Part shown: positions 44,145-51,690 of the stretch, piece after piece | How the letters are laid out: each line of letters starts with the position of its first letter | How positions within the stretch are numbered: the stretch's first letter is position 1 | Assembly (NCBI GenBank): GCA_045565995.1 | Contig: JBJLEF010000001.1 | Span: forward strand, 2,170,001 to 2,234,000 | DNA from: UBA721 sp002705165 | GTDB taxonomy: Bacteria; Planctomycetota; Planctomycetia; Pirellulales; Pirellulaceae | Direction: 5' to 3' | DNA length: 64,000 nt | Notes under the pieces: generated by a model | What the model was told of the DNA's origin: nothing | What the model saw: only the letters and a program-made list of their open reading frames with translations | The model's database searches: none | Program-made: the position numbers and the translations under genes

Positions 44145-45389
44145 ATGTCGGTGCGAATGGTTTTAACGTTATTGCTTTGCCTGAGTTGGGGTAGCCCGAC
44201 GATGGCACAACATCGTGTGCAGTTGCATCCAACGGGTACCGTGAGTCAGCGAACCCTCTTGCAAGTCCAGAACGGAACGATGGAGTTTGCAAACGACTCT
44301 GCACTCCCGCTATCCGAGTTATATAGCTTTGGTCAGTTACGTCAGCAGGCTAACCGTGGTTGGGTTGTTTTGAGACATGGTGAAGTGCTTGTAGCAGATC
44401 AGCTGAAACTAGGCAGGGAGGGGGTTGAGATACAATCCTTACTTTGGCAGCCCCTGACAGTTTCGTGGAAAGATGTGCGAGCTGTTATTCGAAACGTTCC
44501 CAAGGTGCTGTCTGCTCGGGATAGATTACTCGATAGTATTTTCGACGATGAAGCCAGTCATTTTGTATTGTTTAATCGGCAGACTCGTATCGATGGTAAG
44601 TTTGCGATCGACGAAGAAGAGTTTTTACACCTCGACGCTTCTCAATCAGTTCAGGGGTTAACGGTCCCATTTTCATCCGTTAAGGCATTCGTAATGAATG
44701 AGATGCAGCGGAACAAAACAGCAGAGTTATTTGTTGGTTTTTCAGACGGGAGCTTTGGCCAGGCGAGTCGTGTTTCACGAAACGGCAGACAGCTCACGTG
44801 GGAGACAGCAAGTCAGGTGCGGTTGACTACGGCCGACCCGCTGTTTGTACAAGAAGAGGTGAATGTTTGGGGAAATCTGATTTGTTTGCGTCCCTTAAAA
44901 ACGGACGTGGTGTTTCTTGACGGATTAGAAGAAACACAGTCTGTGAGCCTCCCCTTTTTTGAAGGAACGCTGGCTCACACCGAGCCCTTGAAATATGCCC
45001 GGCCTGGTCACGGACGTAATGCGATAGGTGGAATGCTCCGCCATGCCAATTTCACTTTCCAGCATGGTCTTGGGATGAAGTCCTTATCACGAGTAACCTT
45101 TGATATACCTGAAGCTGCCACCACATTCATTTCCGATATTGCAATCGATTCCATTGCGGGAACTCGTGGTAGTGTCACGTTCCATGTGTTTCTGCGCGAG
45201 GATTCGGGTGATTGGATTCCTGTTTATTCAAGCGGCGTGATTAGGGGCGGGGACCGTAATCAGACAATCAAAGTGCCCCTTGGTGAAGCCAAAGAGATAT
45301 CGCTTGTTGTCGGAATGGCAGACCGGGCAACCGTTGCCGATTACGCTAACTGGCTCGATGCAAGATTTATTTTGCAACAAGCCAGATAG
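44145..45389 (+). CDS. Exported protein with NPCBM-like C-terminal domain
   Basis: A 414-residue exported protein: signal peptide (about 1-22, ending PTMAQ), a beta-rich middle, and a C-terminal domain from about 285 (HGLGMKS, FDIPEAATTFISDIAIDS, VTFHVFLREDSG) resembling NPCBM/NEW2 carbohydrate-binding modules. ATG 44145 has GGAGG five bases upstream, unlike the earlier GTG at 44127. It is the last gene before the convergent apgM and may be cotranscribed with the repeat protein upstream. Confidence 0.68.
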   Translation: MSVRMVLTLLLCLSWGSPTMAQHRVQLHPTGTVSQRTLLQVQNGTMEFANDSALPLSELYSFGQLRQQANRGWVVLRHGEVLVADQLKLGREGVEIQSLLWQPLTVSWKDVRAVIRNVPKVLSARDRLLDSIFDDEASHFVLFNRQTRIDGKFAIDEEEFLHLDASQSVQGLTVPFSSVKAFVMNEMQRNKTAELFVGFSDGSFGQASRVSRNGRQLTWETASQVRLTTADPLFVQEEVNVWGNLICLRPLKTDVVFLDGLEETQSVSLPFFEGTLAHTEPLKYARPGHGRNAIGGMLRHANFTFQHGLGMKSLSRVTFDIPEAATTFISDIAIDSIAGTRGSVTFHVFLREDSGDWIPVYSSGVIRGGDRNQTIKVPLGEAKEISLVVGMADRATVADYANWLDARFILQQAR

Positions 45390-45412
45390 AACTGTACGCC
45401 TGATGGTGATTG

Positions 45413-46618
45413 TTAGGCGCCATATTTTCCGAGCCTGCCAGCGTTAGCCAGTGCAAGCGTCATTAAGTGCTTGGCTTCGAATTGTCCAAGCCCGCCAACC
45501 CGAGCTGAAGACTCGTTAAATTCACTGAGATTGTCATAGCGACAGCAGGCGGAGCTGAGCAGGGTTGGCACGGGGTGCCAGCTATGGTTCGCCAGATAAC
45601 TTGGCGTGCTGTGGTCGCCGGTAACGATCACAACCGTTGGGTCCAAGTCCAGGATTTTTGGAATGATGGCATCGAAGTCTTCAGTGCGAGCTTTTTTCTC
45701 TTCGAAGTTACCATCTTCACCAGTACTGTCAGTGTATTTGAAATGGACAAAGAAAAAGTCGTAGTCATCCCAGTTTTCTTTGATGACAGCAGCCTGTTCG
45801 TCCAGGTTAGACGCATCACCGATAACGTCCATACCTACCAGTCGAGCCAAGCCTTTGTACATGGGGTAGACGGCTACAGCAGCCGCGCGAAGACCGTAAA
45901 CTTCTTCGTAGCTGGGTAGGTTTGGCCTGGCAGCGAATCCTCGCATCGTATGGAAGTTCGCCTGTGGCTGATCTTTGAGAATCTCACCGGCCTGCCGCAG
46001 AAATTCTTTGGCTACTTCCGCTGTCTTTTCACTTTCAGGGTCGGTAGCAACTGGTTCGAGTGGTGGGACACCCGTTGCTTGTGGATCGGTATCTAAAACA
46101 TTTCCACCAAGGCCCTCGCCGCGAAAGACAACGACAAATCGATGTTCTTTGACCGGTTCGACAAAGATTTCGATTCCCTCGATTTGAATCTGGCGAAGAC
46201 TTTCCGCAATCGGTGCACTAAGTTCCGTAGCAATTCGTCCAGCTCGGCGATCGGTAATGTTTTTGTTCTCGTCCAGCGTACAGAAATTACAACGAATCGC
46301 GACATCACCGTCCTGGAGCTCAAAACCAATCCCTGTTGCTTCCAGAGCTCCACGTCCGATTTCGTACTTGAGCGGGTCGTAACCAAAGAGTCCCAGATGC
46401 CCGGGGCCAGAGCCAGGAGCGATACCGGGCAGGACCGGTGTACTTAGTCCCTGAATACTACGACTTGCCAGACTATCGAGATTGGGTGTGTTGGCAGCTT
46501 CTAATTCTGTCTGTCCACCAACTTCGTGCGGCAGACCTCCCAAACCATCGGCAACGAGCATGACAATTTTTGAATCATTCTTAACTTGCAGTTTTCGGGT
46601 TAAATCGTGTGTATCCAT
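45413..46618 (-). CDS. apgM: 2,3-bisphosphoglycerate-independent phosphoglycerate mutase, archaeal type
   Basis: Interconverts 3- and 2-phosphoglycerate in glycolysis. The 401-residue protein belongs to the alkaline-phosphatase superfamily: metal-binding VADGLGG near residue 24, ANTPNLDSLA, the catalytic-serine region PGSGPGHLGLFGYDP and the C-terminal VTGDHSTPS and HSWHPVP metal sites. These are features of the archaeal-type ApgM rather than bacterial GpmI. It is divergent from pgi, another glycolytic gene, across 237 bp. Confidence 0.92.
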   Translation of the reverse strand: MDTHDLTRKLQVKNDSKIVMLVADGLGGLPHEVGGQTELEAANTPNLDSLASRSIQGLSTPVLPGIAPGSGPGHLGLFGYDPLKYEIGRGALEATGIGFELQDGDVAIRCNFCTLDENKNITDRRAGRIATELSAPIAESLRQIQIEGIEIFVEPVKEHRFVVVFRGEGLGGNVLDTDPQATGVPPLEPVATDPESEKTAEVAKEFLRQAGEILKDQPQANFHTMRGFAARPNLPSYEEVYGLRAAAVAVYPMYKGLARLVGMDVIGDASNLDEQAAVIKENWDDYDFFFVHFKYTDSTGEDGNFEEKKARTEDFDAIIPKILDLDPTVVIVTGDHSTPSYLANHSWHPVPTLLSSACCRYDNLSEFNESSARVGGLGQFEAKHLMTLALANAGRLGKYGA

Positions 46619-46791
46619 GTCTTATCGATTCTTCGTTTGAGACTGTCCTGTGATTGTTAGATTCTTTTATTTTCGCCTCCGTGGCTAAATGAACAAGCCC
46701 CGATTGACTAATCGTTTACAAATCTGAACGGTTTGTCCCCGGCCCTTAGCTTCACCGCTTAGTTTTGCAAAGTCACAACTGCCAAATCGTG

Positions 46792-46809
46792 TGATTCTCG
46801 GTAGAATCA
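46792..46809. repeat. Inverted repeat in the apgM-pgi divergent region
   Basis: TGATTCT-CGGT-AGAATCA, a perfect 7-bp dyad, 46 bp before the pgi start. Its right arm contains TAGAAT, a -10-like hexamer, so a bound regulator would block polymerase. No other large dyad is seen in the 237-bp gap. Confidence 0.35.
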
Positions 46810-46855
46810 AAGAGGTATTACACATTGATCTTATCCTTGAAGAGAGTAGCTTTTC

Positions 46856-48253
46856 GTGAATTCCTCGTTGTCTGTTGATTTGTCTGGTTGTTGGCTGGAT
46901 GAACATGGAATTACTAAGTTGCAATTTGCTGAATTGGCAAATCGTTTAGAAGCTGTACGCGATGAGACCGTACTTACCGATGTTAAGTTGCTTCAGTCAG
47001 AGTCGATTCCAGTTGAAAAGGTGCCGTTAGATGGAAGGTTCTATGAATTGCCGGAACGGTTACTCAGGCAGTATGCCGAGGATCGACGGGGAAGCGAGCT
47101 AGCTCAAATTCTGTCGGTGGCTCGTCAATTACAGGATTCCAGTGAGGCGGTCGTCATGCTTGGGATTGGTGGTTCCTATATGGGAGCCAAGGCTATTCTC
47201 GATGGATGTTGTGAACCGTACTACAACGAGTTGTCTGTGGAACAACGTGCGGGACGCCCTCGTATTTATTTTGAAGGAAATAGTTTAGATAACGATTCTA
47301 TACAGGCTTTACTTCAGAGGTTATCTGGCAGCCGCTGGTCACTTGTCGTGATTAGTAAGAGTGGTGGCACGCTGGAAACAGCGGTTGCATTTCGATTATT
47401 TCTGGAGTCCCTGCAGCAGCAGTTTCCAGAGGAAGTATCGAGTCGCATTGTTCCGGTCACGGGTCCGGAAGGAAAGTTGGATTCCTTAGCGCGGAGTTTG
47501 AATTGCAAAGATGTATTTCGGGTACCGGACGGCTTGGGCGGGCGTTTTAGTGTTTTATCTCCGGTGGGATTATTGCCAGCAGCCTGTATGGGAGTAGATG
47601 TTGTTCAACTTCTGGAAGGCGCGGCCGCTATGAATGATACTTTTCGCACCGCTTCTGCGGAACAGAATCCGGTTTTGCAGTATGTGGGTGCTGCCCATTT
47701 GCTCGAGACAAGCAGAGGGGTCGATATTCGAGTTTTGAGTGTTTGGTCCAAGGCTCTTGAATCTGCCGGGCTTTGGTACGACCAGCTTCTTGCCGAGAGT
47801 TTAGGGAAGGCCGAAATGGGGGCTACACCGGTCACTGCAGTAAACACTCGTGACTTGCATTCACGGGCACAGCAACACCAGGAAGGTCGACGTAACAAAG
47901 TCATTGTCAATGTAGCGATACGGTCGACAAGGACCGATCGTATCCGGGTGCCTAAACGTGATTCAGATCATGATGCATTGAATCAATTGGCAGGAAAACC
48001 GATGACTGAATTGCTATCGGCAGCCTATCAAGGAACTAATCAGGCTCTCCAGGAAGCCGGACGCCCGGTCATCGACATTGAGCTTGAAAGTACGGATGCA
48101 TTTAGTCTCGGGCAGTATTTCCAAATGATGATGCTGGCGACAGTGGTGGAAGGCCGGTTATTAGGAATAAATCCCTACGGGCAACCTGGAGTGGAGGCTT
48201 ATAAAAACAAGATGAAATCGCTGCTGGGAATTGCAGATTCACAAAAGGACTAA
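46856..48253 (+). CDS. pgi: Glucose-6-phosphate isomerase
   Basis: Interconverts glucose 6-phosphate and fructose 6-phosphate. The 465-residue protein has GIGGSYMGAKAILDG, SKSGGTLETAVAF (the sugar phosphate site) and the C-terminal GQPGVEAYKNKMKSLLG family signature. The length fits the shorter bacterial form. Start is GTG 46856, with AGAGAG upstream. It is followed after five bases by a metallo-hydrolase gene. Confidence 0.94.
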   Translation: MNSSLSVDLSGCWLDEHGITKLQFAELANRLEAVRDETVLTDVKLLQSESIPVEKVPLDGRFYELPERLLRQYAEDRRGSELAQILSVARQLQDSSEAVVMLGIGGSYMGAKAILDGCCEPYYNELSVEQRAGRPRIYFEGNSLDNDSIQALLQRLSGSRWSLVVISKSGGTLETAVAFRLFLESLQQQFPEEVSSRIVPVTGPEGKLDSLARSLNCKDVFRVPDGLGGRFSVLSPVGLLPAACMGVDVVQLLEGAAAMNDTFRTASAEQNPVLQYVGAAHLLETSRGVDIRVLSVWSKALESAGLWYDQLLAESLGKAEMGATPVTAVNTRDLHSRAQQHQEGRRNKVIVNVAIRSTRTDRIRVPKRDSDHDALNQLAGKPMTELLSAAYQGTNQALQEAGRPVIDIELESTDAFSLGQYFQMMMLATVVEGRLLGINPYGQPGVEAYKNKMKSLLGIADSQKD

Positions 48254-48258
48254 ATAAC

Positions 48259-48945
48259 ATGGCGACTTCGATAAAGTGGTTAGGGCATTATGCATTTGAA
48301 ATTAGAACAGGTGATCAGACAGTGCTGGTGGACCCGTTTGTGAATGATAACCCTGTCGCCACGGTTTCAGCCGATGATTTAGAGGCAGATTTTATTCTGG
48401 TAACTCATGGTCACGCTGATCATGTGGCGGACGTAGCATCGATCGCCAATCGGACCGGAGCTACCGTGGTTGCCCCGGTGGAGGCAGCAGCCTGGTTCCA
48501 AAGCCAACAGAACGTGGAGAACACCATCCAGCTGAATTTGGGCGGTGGTATTCAACTTCCCTTTGGGCATGTTCGGATGACTATTGCCCATCACAGTTCA
48601 TCGATGCCGGATGGAAGTTATGGAGGAAATCCAGCTGGCTATATTTTGACGTTAGCGGAAGGGAAAGTTTATTTTTCTGGTGACACTGCGCTCTTTATGG
48701 AAATGGAATTATATGGCCGTCAGGGAATCGATTTGGCAATCCTGAGTATAGGTGATCATTTTACAATGGGACCGGAAGATTCCGTGCAGGCGGTCAAAAT
48801 GCTGAAACCAGCTAGAGTGGTTCCAGCTCACTTTAATACATGGCCACCCATTGAGCAGGATGCCGGTGCCTGGGCCGACAAAGTTTCTGCATCCACCGAG
48901 GCTCAACCGGTGGTTCTGGACATTAATGGAGTGATTGAGCTGTGA
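48259..48945 (+). CDS. Metal-dependent hydrolase, UPF0173 family
   Basis: A 228-residue metallo-beta-lactamase-fold protein with the metal motif THGHADH at 49-55, further ligands in IAHHSSSMPDG and FSGDTALF, and PAHFNTWPP near the end. The substrate is not known for this family. It lies five bases after pgi and overlaps the next gene by four bases. Confidence 0.93.
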   Translation: MATSIKWLGHYAFEIRTGDQTVLVDPFVNDNPVATVSADDLEADFILVTHGHADHVADVASIANRTGATVVAPVEAAAWFQSQQNVENTIQLNLGGGIQLPFGHVRMTIAHHSSSMPDGSYGGNPAGYILTLAEGKVYFSGDTALFMEMELYGRQGIDLAILSIGDHFTMGPEDSVQAVKMLKPARVVPAHFNTWPPIEQDAGAWADKVSASTEAQPVVLDINGVIEL

Positions 48946-49871
48946 GGTTTCTTTGTTGGGTATGGCTACCACTAAGCTTGATGTCTCTGCACGGGACTCC
49001 TCTGAAGGCAGAGGCATTGCGTTGGCAATGGACTGTAGGTGAGGTCTATAACATTAAGCTTACGTCTAACGTTGTTCTTGCTGTCTCTTCGGATAGCGAC
49101 AAGCTGAATTACCAGAATGAAATTATTATCGCGGGCCAATGGACCGTTGCCGAGGTTAACTCGAGTGGCATTGCTCATCTTCACTGGCAGGTTAAGCGAG
49201 TTGAGATTAATCCGATGGCCGAAGAGGGACAATTGAAGCTCGATACAGATGTTAAAGCAGAGAACCCTGATCAGGCTACTCTTCAGGCTACTTTACGCGG
49301 ATTATTACAGAAGCAATTTGAATTGGTGGTTAACAATACCGCTCGTTTGACTGGTATCAAAGAGTTGCGTCAGGATTCGACGGCCTCCGAAAAAATTCTC
49401 TCGGGAAAGCCGGAACGCCTAGGCAATCTCAAGTTGCCACCGCTTTTCGATTCCGGAGGAGTGGCTCGCGCATTCAAGCATGTGTTTATCCAGTTTCCTT
49501 TTGATCCGCTCAAGCCTGGCGATACATGGCAGCCAACTCTTCCGCTGAACACTCCCGATCCCAAAGAGATGACGGTTTATAAATATTTGGGAGTCGATGG
49601 ATCCGCGGTTTCAGGCCGTAGTCCGCAGGAGCCAAAAAGACCGCAGATTGTTTTCACTCCTAAAATTCACTTTGACGATAGTGATCAGGCTGATGTTGAA
49701 GTAAAAAGTCAAAAAATAGAGGGGAAGATTTATATCAATACAGCAGAACGCTTTATTGAAAAAGTCGTAATCGATTTGGGTCTGGAGACCATCACCAGTG
49801 ACGATGGGCAAAAGATTCATGTCTTGCATGAAGAATCGCATTTGATTGAATTAAAGAAGTTGTTACGCTAG
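48942..49871 (+). CDS. Exported protein, DUF6263-like (copy 1)
   Basis: A 309-residue protein with a signal peptide (about 1-23, ending LKAEA) and a beta-rich mature part. Features such as LRWQWTVGEVYNIKLTS, RGLLQKQFELVVNNTARL and KPGDTWQP resemble the DUF6263 group; I am not certain of the family name. The start is GTG 48942, overlapping the hydrolase stop by four bases. It is related in length and layout to the next gene. Confidence 0.65.
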   Translation: MRFLCWVWLPLSLMSLHGTPLKAEALRWQWTVGEVYNIKLTSNVVLAVSSDSDKLNYQNEIIIAGQWTVAEVNSSGIAHLHWQVKRVEINPMAEEGQLKLDTDVKAENPDQATLQATLRGLLQKQFELVVNNTARLTGIKELRQDSTASEKILSGKPERLGNLKLPPLFDSGGVARAFKHVFIQFPFDPLKPGDTWQPTLPLNTPDPKEMTVYKYLGVDGSAVSGRSPQEPKRPQIVFTPKIHFDDSDQADVEVKSQKIEGKIYINTAERFIEKVVIDLGLETITSDDGQKIHVLHEESHLIELKKLLR

Positions 49872-49939
49872 GCGGCCCTGATTCGGTATGATGTTGGAAC
49901 CCACTCCGGATACTGGTTTGTTAGTTAAAGGCTAGATTG

Positions 49940-50833
49940 ATGAAATTCAGCGTATTAGGCGGGATGATACTGTGTTTGCTATTTTGGACAGTCGAGGTGC
50001 ATGCACAAAAGACACTTCGCATGAAGTTTGTTCAGGGAGCAAAGTCAACCATTTCTTTGGTCAACAAGACGGTTGTCGACACTGAGTTTGGTGAAAACAA
50101 TAATAAAACGAATCTAACGATGGCAATGGATTTGTACCAAACGGTGAAGGAGGTCAAATCGGATGGTTCGGCGGTTGTGATTCAGGAATTGTCACGGATC
50201 CAGATGGAATCAGCCGGGGGCTTTGTAGGAGTTGCATTGAAGTTTGACAGTAAGAATTCCAAAGAAGAGGATGAGGCCAATGCTTTGTCTCAAGTTCTGC
50301 GACCGTTGATTGGTGCAGAGTTTAAAGTGACTTACAGTGATCGGGGAGTTGTCTTGGACGTGGAACCTCCAACGGATCTGACGAACAGCCCGACAACTGC
50401 CTCGACAACGGTTTATCAGCAGATGTTTGGTAAGGAGTCATTTAAGAGTATGCTTTCGCAAAGTTCGGTTGTTCTGCCGGAAGAACCGGTAAGTGAAGGT
50501 GCCAAGTGGGAAACCAAGTTTTCATCAGCAGCTCAGACAGGGGGGGCGGCAGTGACCGTCTCGTATGTGTACGCTGGAACGGTACAGGTCGACGGTAAAG
50601 AGTTAGAGCAGCTGAACGTTACCATGGTGGTGAAATTGCTTGAGTCAAAGTTGCCGGACGCTCCCCGTTTGAATATCAAGAAGCAAGCCAGTTCGGGGAC
50701 GATGTACTTCGACAACCAAGCAGGTGCCATGAGTCACTCTGAAATTAAACAGCTCATGCAAATCGAAGGTCAGATTGGTGCGATGTCGTTGTTGCAACAA
50801 ACCATGACGGATGTGATCACGACGGTAAAGTAG
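49940..50833 (+). CDS. Exported protein, DUF6263-like (copy 2)
   Basis: A 297-residue exported protein with a signal peptide (about 1-22, ending EVHAQ). It shows the same order as the previous gene: a beta-rich start, GAEFKVTYSDRGVVLDVEPP, a hydrophobic core, VSEGAKWETKFSS, and a late segment ASSGTMYFDNQAGAMSHS. ATG 49940 follows AAAGG by nine bases. Probably a diverged tandem duplicate; function unknown. Confidence 0.65.
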   Translation: MKFSVLGGMILCLLFWTVEVHAQKTLRMKFVQGAKSTISLVNKTVVDTEFGENNNKTNLTMAMDLYQTVKEVKSDGSAVVIQELSRIQMESAGGFVGVALKFDSKNSKEEDEANALSQVLRPLIGAEFKVTYSDRGVVLDVEPPTDLTNSPTTASTTVYQQMFGKESFKSMLSQSSVVLPEEPVSEGAKWETKFSSAAQTGGAAVTVSYVYAGTVQVDGKELEQLNVTMVVKLLESKLPDAPRLNIKKQASSGTMYFDNQAGAMSHSEIKQLMQIEGQIGAMSLLQQTMTDVITTVK

Positions 50834-50872
50834 TCGGGCTCCGTATTTTAAGAAACAGGAACGAGGTTCGTC

Positions 50873-51193
50873 TTGTCTGAATTTGAAACCGTAGCTCGCG
50901 TGGCCGATATCCCGGAGGGGGAAGGGCGAGGTTATACCGTGAATGGACGACTGATCGCGATCTTTAATGATGCTGGCGAATTTCGAGCTACCGATGATTT
51001 GTGTCCTCATATGGGGGCGCCTCTTTCGGGCGGCTATATTTTGGACGGTGCTGTTGTCTGTCCCTGGCACGCCTGGCGATTTTGTATCAATGATGGTGGC
51101 TGGACCGACAACCCGGAACTGAAGATTGATGTCTTTGAATTGCGAGTTGAAGACGATGAAATTCAAGTTCTGGTACCGACAAAGGAGAATTGA
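50873..51193 (+). CDS. Rieske-type ferredoxin (NirD-like)
   Basis: A 106-residue soluble [2Fe-2S] protein with the Rieske ligands C44 and H46 (CPHMGAPL) and C63 and H66 (CPWHAWRF). It matches the small subunit-type ferredoxins of nitrite reductase and dioxygenase systems, but no such oxidoreductase is adjacent. The start is TTG 50873, with GAGG seven bases upstream. It is followed after six bases by the MazG-like gene. Confidence 0.88.
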   Translation: MSEFETVARVADIPEGEGRGYTVNGRLIAIFNDAGEFRATDDLCPHMGAPLSGGYILDGAVVCPWHAWRFCINDGGWTDNPELKIDVFELRVEDDEIQVLVPTKEN

Positions 51194-51199
51194 CTTCCT

Positions 51200-51517
51200 G
51201 TGAGCAAAGATACTCAAATAAGTTTCTCTGAATTTCAATCCTTGATCCGAACCATGTACATGGAGAAGGACGTAGAAAGAGGGATTGATGGCACCTTTAT
51301 GTGGCTCATGGAAGAAGTCGGTGAATTGGCGGCTGCCCTACGCAGTGGCTCCGAAGCCGATAAGTCGGAAGAATTTGCCGATGTGCTCGCATGGCTGACG
51401 ACGATTGCTAATGTTGCTGGTATCGATTTAAATGATGCAATTAGAGGGAAATATGGCGATGGATGCCCTGGTTGCCAACAATATGTTTGTCAGTGCAGTG
51501 ATTCGGAAAAACCGTAG
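51200..51517 (+). CDS. MazG-like nucleotide pyrophosphohydrolase
   Basis: A 105-residue all-alpha NTP pyrophosphatase of the MazG-like type. The metal motif EEVGELAAALR and the second acidic motif EEFADVLAW are present. A short tail with three cysteines (CPGCQQYVCQC) follows, which could bind zinc and is typical of a subset of these proteins. It probably removes aberrant nucleotides. Start GTG 51200. Confidence 0.88.
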   Translation: MSKDTQISFSEFQSLIRTMYMEKDVERGIDGTFMWLMEEVGELAAALRSGSEADKSEEFADVLAWLTTIANVAGIDLNDAIRGKYGDGCPGCQQYVCQCSDSEKP

Positions 51518-51612
51518 TAGGTAATGCAGGGTACAGAAGCTGAAAACCTTGCTCCGAATCGTGAATAAGGCGGTACTTTCTTTAGCTAAATAGCCGATGA
51601 AAAAGAAACAGG

Positions 51613-51632
51613 GCGATCTTTTTAAAGATCGC
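51613..51632. repeat. Near-perfect palindrome after the MazG-like gene
   Basis: GCGATCTTT-TT-AAAGATCGC, 9-bp arms and a two-base centre. No T tract follows on either strand, so it is a poor intrinsic terminator. It lies 58 bp before the next start and could be an operator or an RNA-stabilising hairpin. Confidence 0.45.
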
Positions 51633-51690
51633 TGCCGGCTTTACGCATTGCCGTTCCGTTTATTGTTTATGGATCATTTATTCCCAACTC

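Noticed and set aside
45397..45419. Possible bidirectional terminator between the convergent NPCBM-like gene and apgM
   Set aside because: The stem is only CGCCT/AGGCG with a 13-base loop, overlaps the end of apgM and has no T tract.
46685..46924. Minus-strand open frame across the apgM-pgi gap
   Set aside because: It overlaps the pgi start and its dyad, has no convincing ribosome site, and its product looks like noise.
50873..51193. Second Rieske subunit of a bc complex
   Set aside because: There is no membrane helix or signal, and the motif spacing (CPHMG, CPWHAW) fits soluble NirD/ferredoxin-type proteins.
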